Shown: positions 16,923-26,212 of the stretch, one piece after another | Layout: every line of letters begins with the position of its first letter | Position numbering within the stretch: the stretch's first letter is position 1 | Source: G963665925 sp050596425 | GTDB lineage: Bacteria > Bacillota > Clostridia > Peptostreptococcales > Acidaminobacteraceae | Direction: 5' to 3' | Assembly: GCF_050596425.1 (NCBI RefSeq) | Contig: NZ_CP192292.1 | Location: 2,356,001 to 2,420,000, forward strand | Length of the DNA stretch: 64,000 nt | The notes under the pieces: model-generated | What the model saw: the letters and a program-made list of their open reading frames with translations, nothing else | What the model was told of the DNA's origin: nothing | Databases searched by the model: none | Position numbers and translations under genes: made by a program

Positions 16923-18098
16923 ATGGTAAACAGAGTAATTATTTTCGTAATGGACAGTGTTGGTATTGGTGCACTTCCAGATGCTGAAAAATTTGGTGAT
17001 GTGGGCGTAAACACACTTGGTAATATTGCAAAGGCCAGCGAAACATTTAATATTCCGAATCTAAAAAAATTGGGTATTGGCAATATTGAAGGTTTAGAAA
17101 TGATTGGTCCTTATGAAAATCCGGTAGCCGCTTACGGTCGATCTGCTGAAGTATCGAATGGTAAAGATACAACTACAGGTCACTGGGAGATGGCGGGATT
17201 ATTTTTAGAAGAACCTTTCCAAACATTCCCTGGAGGATTCCCAGAAGAAGTTATAAAGGAATTCGAAGAGAAGACAGGACGAAAAGTTCTATGCAACAAG
17301 CCATATTCTGGAACTGAAGTTATTGCAGATTATGGTGAAGAACACATGAAGACGGGCAATGTAATTGTGTATACATCAGCAGACAGTGTATTCCAGATTG
17401 CCGCTCATGAAGAGGTTGTACCTCTAGAAGAACTCTATAAGATGTGTGAGATTGCCAGAAAAATTATGATGGGTGAAAATCAATTGGCCCGTATAATTGC
17501 TAGACCATTTGTTGGTGAGCTTGGCAATTTTGAACGAACTTCCAACAGAAGAGACTATTCTCTATCGCCATTTGATAAGACTGTACTGGATAACGCCAAA
17601 GAGGCAGGTCTGGATGTACAGGCTGTTGGTAAGATTGTTGACATCTTTAATGGACAAGGGATTACAGAAGACGTCCATACAAAATCAAATATGGACGGCG
17701 TTGACTGGACAATTAAGTACCTGAACACAGATTCAAAAGGTATTATTTTCACGAACCTAGTGGACTTTGATGCTAAGTTTGGCCATAGAAGAAATGTGGT
17801 CGGTTATCGTGAAGCAATTGAAGAACTTGACGCACGTATTCCTGAAATCCTCGAAGCTATGAATGATGATGACATTATCATTTTCACCGCAGATCATGGG
17901 AATGACCCAACATACAAGGGAACGGATCATACCAGAGAGTATATTCCGATTCTAGCCTATGGTAAGAATGTTAAAGCTGGTGCTGACATCGGCACTCGAA
18001 AAACGTTTGCTGATATAGCAGCAACGGCAGCGGACATTCTTGAGATCAAAGCACCGCCATTTGGTGAAAGCTTCAAATCTAAGATTTTAAATGATTAA
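16923..18098 (+). CDS. deoB: Phosphopentomutase
   Basis: Interconverts (deoxy)ribose 1-phosphate and 5-phosphate in nucleoside salvage. The 391-aa protein of the alkaline-phosphatase superfamily has the metal-binding segments VMDSVGIGALPDAEKFGDVG, KDTTTGHWEMAG (nucleophile Thr region) and FTADHGNDPTYKGTDHTREY. AGGAGGGA lies 5 nt before ATG 16923. It is followed after 26 nt by punA, which supplies its ribose 1-phosphate substrate. Confidence 0.97.
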   Translation: MVNRVIIFVMDSVGIGALPDAEKFGDVGVNTLGNIAKASETFNIPNLKKLGIGNIEGLEMIGPYENPVAAYGRSAEVSNGKDTTTGHWEMAGLFLEEPFQTFPGGFPEEVIKEFEEKTGRKVLCNKPYSGTEVIADYGEEHMKTGNVIVYTSADSVFQIAAHEEVVPLEELYKMCEIARKIMMGENQLARIIARPFVGELGNFERTSNRRDYSLSPFDKTVLDNAKEAGLDVQAVGKIVDIFNGQGITEDVHTKSNMDGVDWTIKYLNTDSKGIIFTNLVDFDAKFGHRRNVVGYREAIEELDARIPEILEAMNDDDIIIFTADHGNDPTYKGTDHTREYIPILAYGKNVKAGADIGTRKTFADIAATAADILEIKAPPFGESFKSKILND

Positions 18099-18124
18099 TA
18101 TCCGTAATCATGAGGAGGACAAAC

Positions 18125-18949
18125 ATGGAAAATATACTTGTAAAAATTAAAGAGGCTAAGGACTTTTTAGCTGAGAAAGTAGGCTTTGAACCTGAGGTTG
18201 GCCTAATTCTTGGTAGTGGACTTGGCATACTTGCTGATGAAATCGAAAATCCAATCAAAATTAAGTATGAAGATATCCCGCATTTCCCAGTATCAACTGT
18301 TGAAGGACATGCAGGACAATTCGTAGCTGGTGATCTTGAAGGCCGTAAGGTTATAGCAATGCAGGGTCGTTTCCACTTCTACGAAGGCTATACAATGCAA
18401 GAAGTTACATTCCCAGTACGTGTTATGGTTGCCCTAGGCATTAAAAACCTAATGGTTACAAACGCTGCTGGCGGTGCAAATGAAGCATACATTCCTGGTG
18501 ATTTAATGCTGATTACTGATCACATTAATTTTGCTGGATCCAATCCGCTTATAGGCAGAAACTTTGAGGAGCTAGGTCCTAGATTCCCTGATTGCTCTGA
18601 AATTTATGACAAGTCCATCAACAAAAAAGTTGAGGAAATTGCCAAAGACCAGGGCATCCGTCTACAAAAAGGCGTTTATCAAATGAACCCAGGTCCAACG
18701 TACGAAACACCTGCCGAAGTAAGAATGGCTCGTATTCTTGGCGCAGATGCTGTTGGCATGTCAACAGTTCCAGAAGCTGTGGTTGCACGTCATGCTGGTA
18801 TTAAAGTGACTGGTATTTCATGCATCACTAATATGGCTGCTGGTATTCTAGATCAGCCACTCCACCACGGTGAAGTTGTTGAGACGGCGAATATGGTCAA
18901 GAAGACATTTATTCAGCTTGTAAGAAGCATCGTACCTGTTCTTAAGTAA
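18125..18949 (+). CDS. punA: Purine-nucleoside phosphorylase
   Basis: Splits purine nucleosides with phosphate to base plus (deoxy)ribose 1-phosphate. The 274-aa trimeric-type PNP shows GLILGSGLGILADEI, HFPVSTVEGHAGQF, the NAAGGAN phosphate/base site, and GVYQMNPGPTYETPAEVRM. ATG 18125 is chosen because AGGAGG at 18113-18118 precedes it; the ATG at 18110 would begin before that site. It works with deoB upstream and pdp downstream to recycle nucleosides into the pentose phosphate pool. Confidence 0.96.
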   Translation: MENILVKIKEAKDFLAEKVGFEPEVGLILGSGLGILADEIENPIKIKYEDIPHFPVSTVEGHAGQFVAGDLEGRKVIAMQGRFHFYEGYTMQEVTFPVRVMVALGIKNLMVTNAAGGANEAYIPGDLMLITDHINFAGSNPLIGRNFEELGPRFPDCSEIYDKSINKKVEEIAKDQGIRLQKGVYQMNPGPTYETPAEVRMARILGADAVGMSTVPEAVVARHAGIKVTGISCITNMAAGILDQPLHHGEVVETANMVKKTFIQLVRSIVPVLK

Positions 18950-19000
18950 AAAGACTGTATCCAGTCAATATTTCAGTTTGTAAATGAATATATATGTCGA

Positions 19001-19054
19001 CCCGAACCGTCTGATTATTATTGTCAGTGAGCTCTATGAGCGAAATGGTTCGGG
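19001..19054 (+). terminator. Hairpin in the punA-pdp gap (probable terminator or leader)
   Basis: CCCGAACC (19001-19008) pairs with GGTTCGGG (19047-19054), and a smaller GCTC-TAT-GAGC hairpin lies inside. The downstream CTTGACTGTTT has only a short T run. It could end the deoB-punA message or shape the pdp leader. Confidence 0.45.
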
Positions 19055-19129
19055 CTTGACTGTTTATCTTATTTAAGACTGTTTATTTCTATTAGGGTTA
19101 GAAATAATAACGAAAAGAGGGTAATCATT

Positions 19130-20455
19130 ATGAGAATGTATGATATTATCGCAAAAAAGAGAGACGGAAAAGAATTGACGACAGAAGAAATCAAATTCTT
19201 CGTCTCTGAATATACAGCAGGCAATGTGCCAGACTATCAAGCGTCTGCACTACTTATGGCCATTTTCCTTCAAAAAATGAACACGCGTGAAACAGTCGAC
19301 CTAACCCATGCTATGATGAACTCGGGAGACGTTGTTGACTTAACTGCAATTAAAGGCATTAAGGTGGATAAACACTCAACGGGTGGTGTTGGTGATACAA
19401 CAACTCTAATTCTTGGACCGCTTGTGGCATCATGTGGCGTACCAGTTGCTAAAATGTCAGGTCGTGGCCTGGGTCATACTGGTGGCACACTTGATAAACT
19501 AGAAGCGATTGAAGGTTTTCAAATTGAAGTGGCCATTGAAGATTTTATAAAGAATGTAAATGAAAAAAAGATCGCAGTTGTGGGTCAAACAGCAAATATT
19601 GCACCAGCGGATAAGAAGCTATATGCACTTCGTGATGTAACAGCCACAGTGGATAATATTTCGCTTATTGCAGCGTCTATCATGTCTAAAAAATTGGCTG
19701 CGGGCAGTGACGCCATTGTACTTGATGTTAAATGCGGCAGTGGGGCTTTTATTAAAGACCTTGATGGTGCCATTGAACTATCAGAGGCAATGGTTGATAT
19801 TGGCAACAACATGAAGCGAAATACCATAGGTGTTATCACAGATATGGAGCAACCTCTTGGTTTTGCTATTGGCAATGGTCTTGAAGTCAAGGAAGCCATT
19901 GATACACTTCAAAACAAGGGCCCTAAAGACCTAACAGATCTGGTACTAACACTAGGTGCAAACATGGTTCTACTGGGTGGTGGCGCTGACACTTATGATG
20001 AAGCCTTTGATCTTATAAAGTCTAAACTTGAAAATGGTGAGGCCTTTGAAAAGTTCAAAGAATTTGTTGCGGCTCAGGGTGGCAATATAGCTGTTATTGA
20101 AGATCCATCAAAGTTGCCTCAGGCTTCACATATTATTGAAGTGAAGGCAGAAAAAGCTGGTTACTTGGAATCTGTTCAGTCGGATGAAGTGGGTATTTCA
20201 GCGATGATGTTGGGGGCAGGCCGTGCTACGAAAGATGACGTTCTTGACATGTCAGCAGGTATTGTTCTTAACAAAAAAGTTGGAGACAAGGTGGATGCTG
20301 GAGAAACAATCGCAACACTTTACACTTGTGATGAAGCGAAAATTGCTCCTGCTCAGGAAAGATTCCTAAATGCTTTAACATTCACAGATCATGAAATACA
20401 GGCAAGACAGTTAATAAAGGCAATTGTTACTAAAGACGGTGTTAAAAAACTTTAG
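19130..20455 (+). CDS. pdp: Pyrimidine-nucleoside phosphorylase
   Basis: Phosphorolysis of thymidine, uridine and deoxyuridine. The 441-aa protein is full length, with the N-terminal helical domain MRMYDIIAKKRDGKELT and the phosphate-binding signature DKHSTGGVGDTTTLILGPLVA, then SGRGLGHTGGTLDKLEAI, and a C-terminal domain ending in a lipoyl-like fold (VGDKVDAGETIATLYT). AGAGGG lies about 11 nt upstream. It completes a three-gene salvage cluster with deoB and punA, although the 180-nt gap with a hairpin suggests partly separate transcription. Confidence 0.96.
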   Translation: MRMYDIIAKKRDGKELTTEEIKFFVSEYTAGNVPDYQASALLMAIFLQKMNTRETVDLTHAMMNSGDVVDLTAIKGIKVDKHSTGGVGDTTTLILGPLVASCGVPVAKMSGRGLGHTGGTLDKLEAIEGFQIEVAIEDFIKNVNEKKIAVVGQTANIAPADKKLYALRDVTATVDNISLIAASIMSKKLAAGSDAIVLDVKCGSGAFIKDLDGAIELSEAMVDIGNNMKRNTIGVITDMEQPLGFAIGNGLEVKEAIDTLQNKGPKDLTDLVLTLGANMVLLGGGADTYDEAFDLIKSKLENGEAFEKFKEFVAAQGGNIAVIEDPSKLPQASHIIEVKAEKAGYLESVQSDEVGISAMMLGAGRATKDDVLDMSAGIVLNKKVGDKVDAGETIATLYTCDEAKIAPAQERFLNALTFTDHEIQARQLIKAIVTKDGVKKL

Positions 20456-20491
20456 TGATAAGCAGTTTTTTAAAATGAATTATAATTATTG

Positions 20492-20542
20492 GGATGACTT
20501 AGAAATTTGTATAAAAATGCAAATTTCTGGTCATCCTTTTTT
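20492..20542 (+). terminator. Intrinsic terminator after pdp
   Basis: GGATGAC plus AGAAATTTG (20492-20509) pairs with CAAATTTCT plus GTCATCC (20520-20536), followed by TTTTTTC. This is a long, strong stem with a T run and an A-T rich loop. Confidence 0.85.
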
Positions 20543-20706
20543 CTTATGTGCGTATATGAGGTTGCGAAAACTTTATGTATCTAAAATGTAAATAGATTCT
20601 TGCATCGAATTGGTTTTACCACGTTATCTGACCCGATATAAGGGTATATTTGAACTAACACCATCACTTAAACATAGAATTCGAAAGCATGGAGGGTTAC
20701 ATACGA

Positions 20707-21198
20707 ATGAAAGAATTTGAAATTCAACAAGTAAAGCAAGCAATTTTAAGCGAAGTGGAAGGGTATGAGTTTTATAAACTTGCAATGGGACAGGCTAATA
20801 ATTCTGAAGTAAAGGCTGCATTTGATAACCTTGCCAAAGAAGAGTTAAAGCACGTTGAATGGCTCAATCAGTTGTTTGAAAAGTTAAAAGATGATGACGA
20901 AGATTCATTTAGATTGGCAGCAATGCCTGATCCACCATCGGCGGAAATTTTTAAGTGGGACAATATTGATAGAAACAATGCCGGTTTAGCGGTCTCAGTT
21001 TTTTCTATCGGTATGCAAATGGAGAAAGCTTCTGTGGCTTTCTACAATGAAGCAGCCGAAAAAACCAATATAGAAGAGGCAAAGAAATTGTATAAGATAC
21101 TGGCGCAGTGGGAGCAAGTTCACTATGATCAATTTGCAAAAGAATATGAAACACTCAAAAAAGAATGGTGGTCAGATCAAGCCTACGCTCCATTTTAA
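20707..21198 (+). CDS. Rubrerythrin-type ferritin-like diiron protein
   Basis: A 163-aa four-helix ferritin-like protein related to rubrerythrin, probably handling peroxide or iron in an anaerobe. Iron-ligand positions are visible as repeated Glu and ExxH motifs: LSEVEGYEFYKLAM, AKEELKHVEWLNQLF, QMEKASVAFYNEA and WEQVHYDQFAKE. It lacks the C-terminal rubredoxin domain of classical rubrerythrin, so an outside electron donor would be required. ATG 20707 has GGAGG at 20692-20697; the frame start at 20689 would overlap that site. Bounded by a terminator upstream, it is probably monocistronic. Confidence 0.88.
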   Translation: MKEFEIQQVKQAILSEVEGYEFYKLAMGQANNSEVKAAFDNLAKEELKHVEWLNQLFEKLKDDDEDSFRLAAMPDPPSAEIFKWDNIDRNNAGLAVSVFSIGMQMEKASVAFYNEAAEKTNIEEAKKLYKILAQWEQVHYDQFAKEYETLKKEWWSDQAYAPF

Positions 21199-21282
21199 CA
21201 AAAGTGGCAGGCTTATCTGGGACAAAACCTAGGTCGAAATAGACCTTGGGAACCTGTGTTTCGGAGTATACCTGGAATTTAG

Positions 21283-21303
21283 GCCGCTCCTTTATGGAGC
21301 GGC
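21283..21303 (+). terminator. Hairpin after the ferritin-like gene
   Basis: GCCGCTCC (21283-21290) pairs with GGAGCGGC (21296-21303) around a short loop. The following TGTTCATATTG has few T residues, so termination may be weak. It separates the ferritin gene from the next gene. Confidence 0.45.
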
Positions 21304-21358
21304 TGTTCATATTGTATGAAAGACAAAACAGAGTTAAACCCACCGAGGCGGTGATGAT

Positions 21359-22477
21359 GTGCAAAGTGATGAAAACAAAAAAATAAAAGCGGATTATATT
21401 ATTGAAGACAGTCAAATAAAGCAGGATCAAAAGGCGAAAAATAGGAGTGGGTTTCTGGTCTTTTCCGTCTTACTCATCCTGATAGTTGTGCCACTGGCCC
21501 TGATTTTTTACGATAGTTTTTCGAAATCTTACTCTATAGAAAGTTTAACGGGTTGGTATGAAGGTAGTTTGGTCTTTGAAACCACCGAGAACGATCCCGA
21601 AGGATACTATGATCGCTATCCGGAATACCTTGTGGCAGGGAAAATTCCTGTGGTTCTAAAAGTGGAATCGGCCCAAGGCAGTGAAGGAAAACTTACCATT
21701 ATTGATGCGACTTCAAGAAGGTCAAACATTGAATATAGGATATGGATAGAAGATGGAAAGCTTATTGGCGAACCCATAGACCTCTTTAGAGATGTTGAAA
21801 CAAGGTTAGACCTCTTTGGAGAAATTGATGGCGGTCAAGAAAACATGGGCTTAGAGGGATCCTTAGGTATTAAGGATCTGAACAATGAGGCCGTGGCAGT
21901 TTTTAACTTTAATGCAGATAGACAAGAAACAGACCTAAGCATTGAGTACGTTAAAGAGAATGGCATGGGTTTATTTATAAAGCAACTTGAGGACAATCAA
22001 CCAGTGACTGATTTATCAGGTTTATGGCTTGATATGGCACCAACACCCGGAATACGGTTTGCCTTATTTAATAAGGGCAGTGCATTTGATCCTTCAAACA
22101 ATTTGCGGATTGACTTTGATCAGCCGGATTTTATACTAATGTACCTTGATGATGAGTACGAAATAATTCCTTATGATTATGATGGAATAAGTCTCAGTGG
22201 ATCAGCGGAATACTATATTATGAAAAACGGTAAAATCATTGTATCATCAAATCAGGGGAGCTATCTGGTGGATGAAATGGTGTTTGCAGGGGAAAGACTA
22301 ATAAAAGTAAAACTGGGAGATATAGATCAAACACAGATCGAAAGACGAATACAAATCGAGATGTCAGGTTACATTGAAATCGAAGATGGACTTGGTTATT
22401 TATATATGGATGTTAAGATAAAAGAAAATGAAATCACACGGACCCATGAGTTAATGTTTCAACTTCTTGATGTATAG
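21359..22477 (+). CDS. Hypothetical protein with one membrane anchor and a large extracytoplasmic domain
   Basis: I do not recognise this 372-aa protein. It has a polar cytosolic start (residues 1-33), one strong transmembrane segment at about 34-54 (FLVFSVLLILIVVPLALIFY), then some 310 residues outside the membrane that look beta-rich and acidic. This part contains repeated strand-turn patterns such as SLTGWYEGSLVF, LDLFGEIDGGQE and VTDLSGLWLDM, as in lipocalin- or DUF-type surface domains. It has no lipobox. GTG 21359 is the only suitable start, with GAGGCGGTGATG just before it. It is flanked by hairpins on both sides and appears to be transcribed alone. Confidence 0.7.
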   Translation: MQSDENKKIKADYIIEDSQIKQDQKAKNRSGFLVFSVLLILIVVPLALIFYDSFSKSYSIESLTGWYEGSLVFETTENDPEGYYDRYPEYLVAGKIPVVLKVESAQGSEGKLTIIDATSRRSNIEYRIWIEDGKLIGEPIDLFRDVETRLDLFGEIDGGQENMGLEGSLGIKDLNNEAVAVFNFNADRQETDLSIEYVKENGMGLFIKQLEDNQPVTDLSGLWLDMAPTPGIRFALFNKGSAFDPSNNLRIDFDQPDFILMYLDDEYEIIPYDYDGISLSGSAEYYIMKNGKIIVSSNQGSYLVDEMVFAGERLIKVKLGDIDQTQIERRIQIEMSGYIEIEDGLGYLYMDVKIKENEITRTHELMFQLLDV

Positions 22478-22620
22478 ATAGAAGGCTTAGGCGCCTGCTT
22501 AGAAGGAAACATAGAATAAAACATAGAAGAAAATCTGAAGAAGTAAATTAAGAAAGACTTACAAGAAAGAAGATAATTAAGAAGGTAGTTAATTTAGAAA
22601 GAAGTTAAGAAAAAATCCTT

Positions 22621-22671
22621 GAAAATCCGCTTTGATCACGTATTTATAATACGCTTGTTAAGCGGATTTTC
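22621..22671 (+). terminator. Terminator hairpin before cca
   Basis: GAAAATCCGCT (22621-22631) pairs with AGCGGATTTTC (22661-22671); a small inner hairpin fills the loop. The 5' A run and 3' T run make it usable on either strand. The 140 nt before it (22480-22620) is unusually purine-rich with many AAG/AGA triplets and has no gene that I can see. Confidence 0.6.
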
Positions 22672-22799
22672 CTCCGTTGCGTTAAACTTTTTACAAGGGT
22701 ATCTGAGCAAGAGGCGTCTACAGTTCAAATAATAATTGTCCTATTATCACTTTGAGTGAAGACTCTTTTATGAATCCATTAATTAAAAGGGCGAGTTTT

Positions 22800-22808
22800 T
22801 GCTATAAT
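22800..22808 (+). promoter_or_regulatory. Extended -10 promoter for cca
   Basis: TGC directly followed by TATAAT (22803-22808), with a poor -35 (TTAATT, 18 nt upstream). It lies about 28 nt before the cca start and would give a short leader holding the GGAGG at 22827. Confidence 0.5.
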
Positions 22809-22836
22809 GGAATGAGACAAACTTTTGGAGGGACTT

Positions 22837-24123
22837 ATGAAGTATAGAAAAATGGAAAACAGTGAAGTGCTCGAAAAAGTTATTCGGAATCACCCATCGC
22901 TTCAACAGCTTTTTGGTATTTTCGATGAAATTCACCAAGAAACTGGAGACCGCTACTTCCTAGTGGGTGGTTTTGTTCGTGATATACTACTAGGCGAAAC
23001 ATCTACTGATATTGATATAGCAGTTGAAGGCACAATAGATAAAATCATACATAAGGTCAACAACCAAATAGACTCAGAATATATATATTATGAAAGATTT
23101 CAAACGGCAACGCTTAAACTTGAAGACTTGAAAATAGATCTCATAACATGTCGAAAAGAGTCCTATGACCATGATGGGGCCTTACCCATTATTGTTCCGG
23201 GGCGTTTTGAGGACGATATTTGGAGAAGGGATTTCACCATTAATGCCATGGCCATTGAAGTGTCAAAAAAAGATGAGTTTATTCTATGTTGTCCAAAACT
23301 GGCAGAAGACGATCTTGAAAATGGACAGATTAGAATACTGCACGACCGAAGCTTTTACGAGGATCCAACGAGGATTTTCAGAGCCATCCGCTACATGTGC
23401 AGACTTGGCTTTGAAATGGAGGCCAATACCCAAAAGCAACTAATTGATGCAATTGAAAACGGAGCGCCTAGCAAGGTATCATCAGATCGAGTTTTCAGTG
23501 AAATCTGTCGTGATTTAAATGAAAAGGCAGCGTACGATATTCTCAGGGCCTATCAAGACTGGAATCTTGACCAATTTATTGCACCGGGACTGAAGTTGCC
23601 TTTAAAACTGAAGGACGACCTGGCCATGCTGGATCGCTTGGAACTGCGCTTTATTGAAGACACTGAGAATTTTGATCCCTGTGAGTTAAGACTCTTAGCG
23701 GTTTTCCACCACAACTACAATAAGGCTCAGGCTTTTATTGAAAAATTCCATTTGTCAAAACGATTTTCTAACATGCTTATGTCCATGGAAAAATTATCTG
23801 CTAGAATCAAGGCAGCCAACAGTGAAATCAAGAATTCACAAATATATGATGCCTTTTTGGATATTCAGGATGAGGTTTTACTAACCTTATATGTCTGTAC
23901 AGAAACGATGCTGGTTAAAAATATAATAGAAAGATATTATACCAAACTCAAAAATGTCATTAACCCAGTAAAGGGGAGTGACCTGCTTAAGGTTGGAGTT
24001 CAACCAGGGCCAAAAGTAAGAGAATTGCTAAATGAGGTGATGAATGCTCATTTAGATGGTATAATAGAAAACCGAGATGATGCAATTGAGTATGTTAAAT
24101 CTCGCGTTGAGGAAATGCAGTAA
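22837..24123 (+). CDS. cca: CCA tRNA nucleotidyltransferase / poly(A) polymerase family
   Basis: Adds or repairs the 3' CCA of tRNA. The 428-aa class II nucleotidyltransferase has the head motif YFLVGGFVRDILLGETSTDIDIAVEG with the DxD metal site, then WRRDFTINAMAI and EDPTRIFRAIRYMCRLGFEME. The C-terminal part is helical without an HD domain. ATG 22837 is preferred over TTG 22825 because GGAGG (22827-22831) would otherwise lie inside the gene. Whether it adds all of CCA or only part, as in split-enzyme species, cannot be told here. It is followed after 17 nt by scpA. Confidence 0.92.
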   Translation: MKYRKMENSEVLEKVIRNHPSLQQLFGIFDEIHQETGDRYFLVGGFVRDILLGETSTDIDIAVEGTIDKIIHKVNNQIDSEYIYYERFQTATLKLEDLKIDLITCRKESYDHDGALPIIVPGRFEDDIWRRDFTINAMAIEVSKKDEFILCCPKLAEDDLENGQIRILHDRSFYEDPTRIFRAIRYMCRLGFEMEANTQKQLIDAIENGAPSKVSSDRVFSEICRDLNEKAAYDILRAYQDWNLDQFIAPGLKLPLKLKDDLAMLDRLELRFIEDTENFDPCELRLLAVFHHNYNKAQAFIEKFHLSKRFSNMLMSMEKLSARIKAANSEIKNSQIYDAFLDIQDEVLLTLYVCTETMLVKNIIERYYTKLKNVINPVKGSDLLKVGVQPGPKVRELLNEVMNAHLDGIIENRDDAIEYVKSRVEEMQ

Positions 24124-24140
24124 ATGAAAAAGGTGAAAGC

Positions 24141-24914
24141 ATGGCTTATGAAATTAAATTAGAAGCATTTGAGGGACCGTTTGATCTTTTAATACACCTC
24201 ATAAATATTAATGAAATTGAGGTGCATGATATACCCATTCATCAAATTACCATGCAGTATTTAGAGTATCTTGATGCAATGCAAGATCTTGATATGGACA
24301 TTGCCAGTGAATTTTTAGTTATGGCTGCGACCCTTATAGAAATCAAATCTAAAATGCTTCTGCCATCAAGAGATGATGAGGATTATCAGACAATGTTTGA
24401 TCTTGGTGACCCAAGGGCTGACCTTGTTATGAAATTGGTAGAGTATAAAAAATATAAAAATGTGGCTTCATTTTTTAAGGGACGCGAAAAAGAGTTTGGT
24501 AAAACGATTCTAAAAGACCAGGAAGATCTGGAGCCTTTTGTGAAGAAGTATACCAATGAGGAGTTGAACTCGGGCCTAGAAAGTGATCTCTTGATAGAAG
24601 CCGTAAAACGTATTTTAAATAATGTTAATAAGGAAGATCAAGGGCGTAAAGGATTCTTTCAGTCCCTAAAAAGAGACGCCTATACAGTTGAGCAAAAAAT
24701 GGACCTCATTCGGGATCGTATTTTATCATCGGAAAGAATTTATTTTGAGACCCTGTTTGCTGAAGACTATATTAAGTCGGAGGTTATTGTCACTTTTCTG
24801 GCAATTCTAGAACTTTTAAAGCTCAAGACAGTTAAAATTAAACAAGATAAGTTATTTGATAGAATAGAGATTTATAGAAACAATCATTTGGAGAGTGAAA
24901 CAATTGGAGCATAA
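24141..24914 (+). CDS. scpA: Segregation and condensation protein A
   Basis: The kleisin subunit that links the two SMC heads in the bacterial condensin. The 257-aa protein begins YEIKLEAFEGPFDLLIHLI, followed by MDIASEFLVMAATLIEIKSKMLLP, both strong ScpA signatures. The C-terminal winged helix includes SEVIVTFLAILELLKLKTVKI. AAGGTGA lies upstream. Its 3' end overlaps scpB by 11 nt, coupling the two partner proteins. Confidence 0.97.
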   Translation: MAYEIKLEAFEGPFDLLIHLININEIEVHDIPIHQITMQYLEYLDAMQDLDMDIASEFLVMAATLIEIKSKMLLPSRDDEDYQTMFDLGDPRADLVMKLVEYKKYKNVASFFKGREKEFGKTILKDQEDLEPFVKKYTNEELNSGLESDLLIEAVKRILNNVNKEDQGRKGFFQSLKRDAYTVEQKMDLIRDRILSSERIYFETLFAEDYIKSEVIVTFLAILELLKLKTVKIKQDKLFDRIEIYRNNHLESETIGA

Positions 24915-25494
24915 GAAAGCAAAGTCAATTATTGAGTCCATGCTTTTTGTCTGGGGGGAGCCCCTTTCTGTCCAAAAGCTGGCAAGCATTTTAAATATGT
25001 CAAGAAGAGAGATTCGGGAACTTGTCGCTGAAATGACTGACGAGTTTGAAATAGAAGAAAGAGGTGTCAGACTAATAGAGGTCGACAATCACTATCAACT
25101 CACCACGGCGCCTGAAAACTACGAATGGCTACAAGAACTGAGCACCAAGTCAAAAAGCAAGGGTTTAAGTCATTCAAGTCTTGAAGTTCTAGCAATTGTG
25201 GCTTACAGACAGCCTATAACAAGATCAGAAATAGAACAAATTAGAGGGGTAAAGTGTGAAAAGCCAATTAACCACTTGTTAGAAAGAGACCTTATTGAAG
25301 AACAAGGGCGACTTGAGCGCATTGGTAAACCAATTATTTATGGGACTACAAAAATGTTTCTTTCAGGTTTTGGGTTTTCATCATTAAAGGATTTACCACC
25401 AATAGATGATTTTCATAATGTCGAGTTTTTAATGGCAGATGATGAGAATGATCTTGAAGATGAGGATCAAGCACAAGTGGAGAAAAAGGAATAA
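24904..25494 (+). CDS. scpB: Segregation and condensation protein B
   Basis: A double winged-helix protein that dimerises and binds ScpA in the SMC complex. The 196-aa protein has KAKSIIESMLFVWGEPLS at the start, LEVLAIVAYRQPITRSEIEQIRGV in the second winged helix, and LIEEQGRLERIGKPIIYGTT. TTG 24904 is chosen since GGAGAG (24890-24895) stands 8 nt before it, whereas the in-frame GTG at 24895 would sit on top of that site. The C-terminus is a short acidic tail. Confidence 0.95.
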   Translation: MEHKKAKSIIESMLFVWGEPLSVQKLASILNMSRREIRELVAEMTDEFEIEERGVRLIEVDNHYQLTTAPENYEWLQELSTKSKSKGLSHSSLEVLAIVAYRQPITRSEIEQIRGVKCEKPINHLLERDLIEEQGRLERIGKPIIYGTTKMFLSGFGFSSLKDLPPIDDFHNVEFLMADDENDLEDEDQAQVEKKE

Positions 25495-25498
25495 GAGC

Positions 25499-26212
25499 AT
25501 GCTGAGATTACAAAAATACATGGCTTCCTGTGGTGTGGCATCACGCAGGAAAAGTGAAGAGTATATACAAGCGGGAATGGTCAAGGTCAATGGGCAAGTT
25601 GTGACTGAACTCGGTTTTAAGGTTGATCCGGCAAATGACCGGGTCTATTTTAATGATAAGCTCATAGAGCCTGAAACAGAAAGTGTCTACATACTTCTAA
25701 ACAAGCCAACAGGCTATATAACATCTGTTAAAGACCAGTTTGACAGACAGACTGTGATCGACTTGATCCAAGGTGTTGAGGCTAGAATATATCCAGTGGG
25801 TCGTCTTGATTATGACACTTCGGGACTGCTCATATTAACAAATGATGGAGACTTAACAAATCAAATAACCCACCCGAGTCACAAGGTGGAAAAAACATAT
25901 GTGGCAAAGGTCAGTGGTCATCTGGGTAAACTGGAGTTAAAAAAACTTCAAGAAGGTGTTGATATTGGAGACTATTTGACAGCCCCAGCCAGAGCAAAGA
26001 TTCTTAAGCAAGTTGGGAAGCACACCCTTGTAGAGTTAACCATTCATGAAGGGAAAAATCGTCAGGTCAGAAGAATGTTTGAAGCTATTGACCACCCTGT
26101 GATCACCCTTGATAGGGTTGCTATCGGTCGCATAAAAAAGAGTGACTTAAAAGTGGGTTCATGGCGACCGCTTACTGAAAAAGAAGTGGCATACTTAAAA
26201 GGAGGGGCATAA
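25499..26212 (+). CDS. rluB: 23S rRNA pseudouridine synthase RluB-type
   Basis: Converts a uridine in 23S rRNA helix 90-93 (or a similar site) to pseudouridine. The 237-aa protein has an N-terminal S4 domain (MLRLQKYMASCGVASRRKSEEYI) and the RsuA/RluB catalytic domain with the Asp-bearing motif VGRLDYDTSGLLILTNDG and later HEGKNRQVRRMFEA. ATG 25499 has AAAAGGA 8 nt upstream; the much earlier frame start lies in scpB. scpA-scpB-rluB is a conserved Firmicutes order. RluB versus RsuA specificity is inferred from length and context. Confidence 0.92.
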   Translation: MLRLQKYMASCGVASRRKSEEYIQAGMVKVNGQVVTELGFKVDPANDRVYFNDKLIEPETESVYILLNKPTGYITSVKDQFDRQTVIDLIQGVEARIYPVGRLDYDTSGLLILTNDGDLTNQITHPSHKVEKTYVAKVSGHLGKLELKKLQEGVDIGDYLTAPARAKILKQVGKHTLVELTIHEGKNRQVRRMFEAIDHPVITLDRVAIGRIKKSDLKVGSWRPLTEKEVAYLKGGA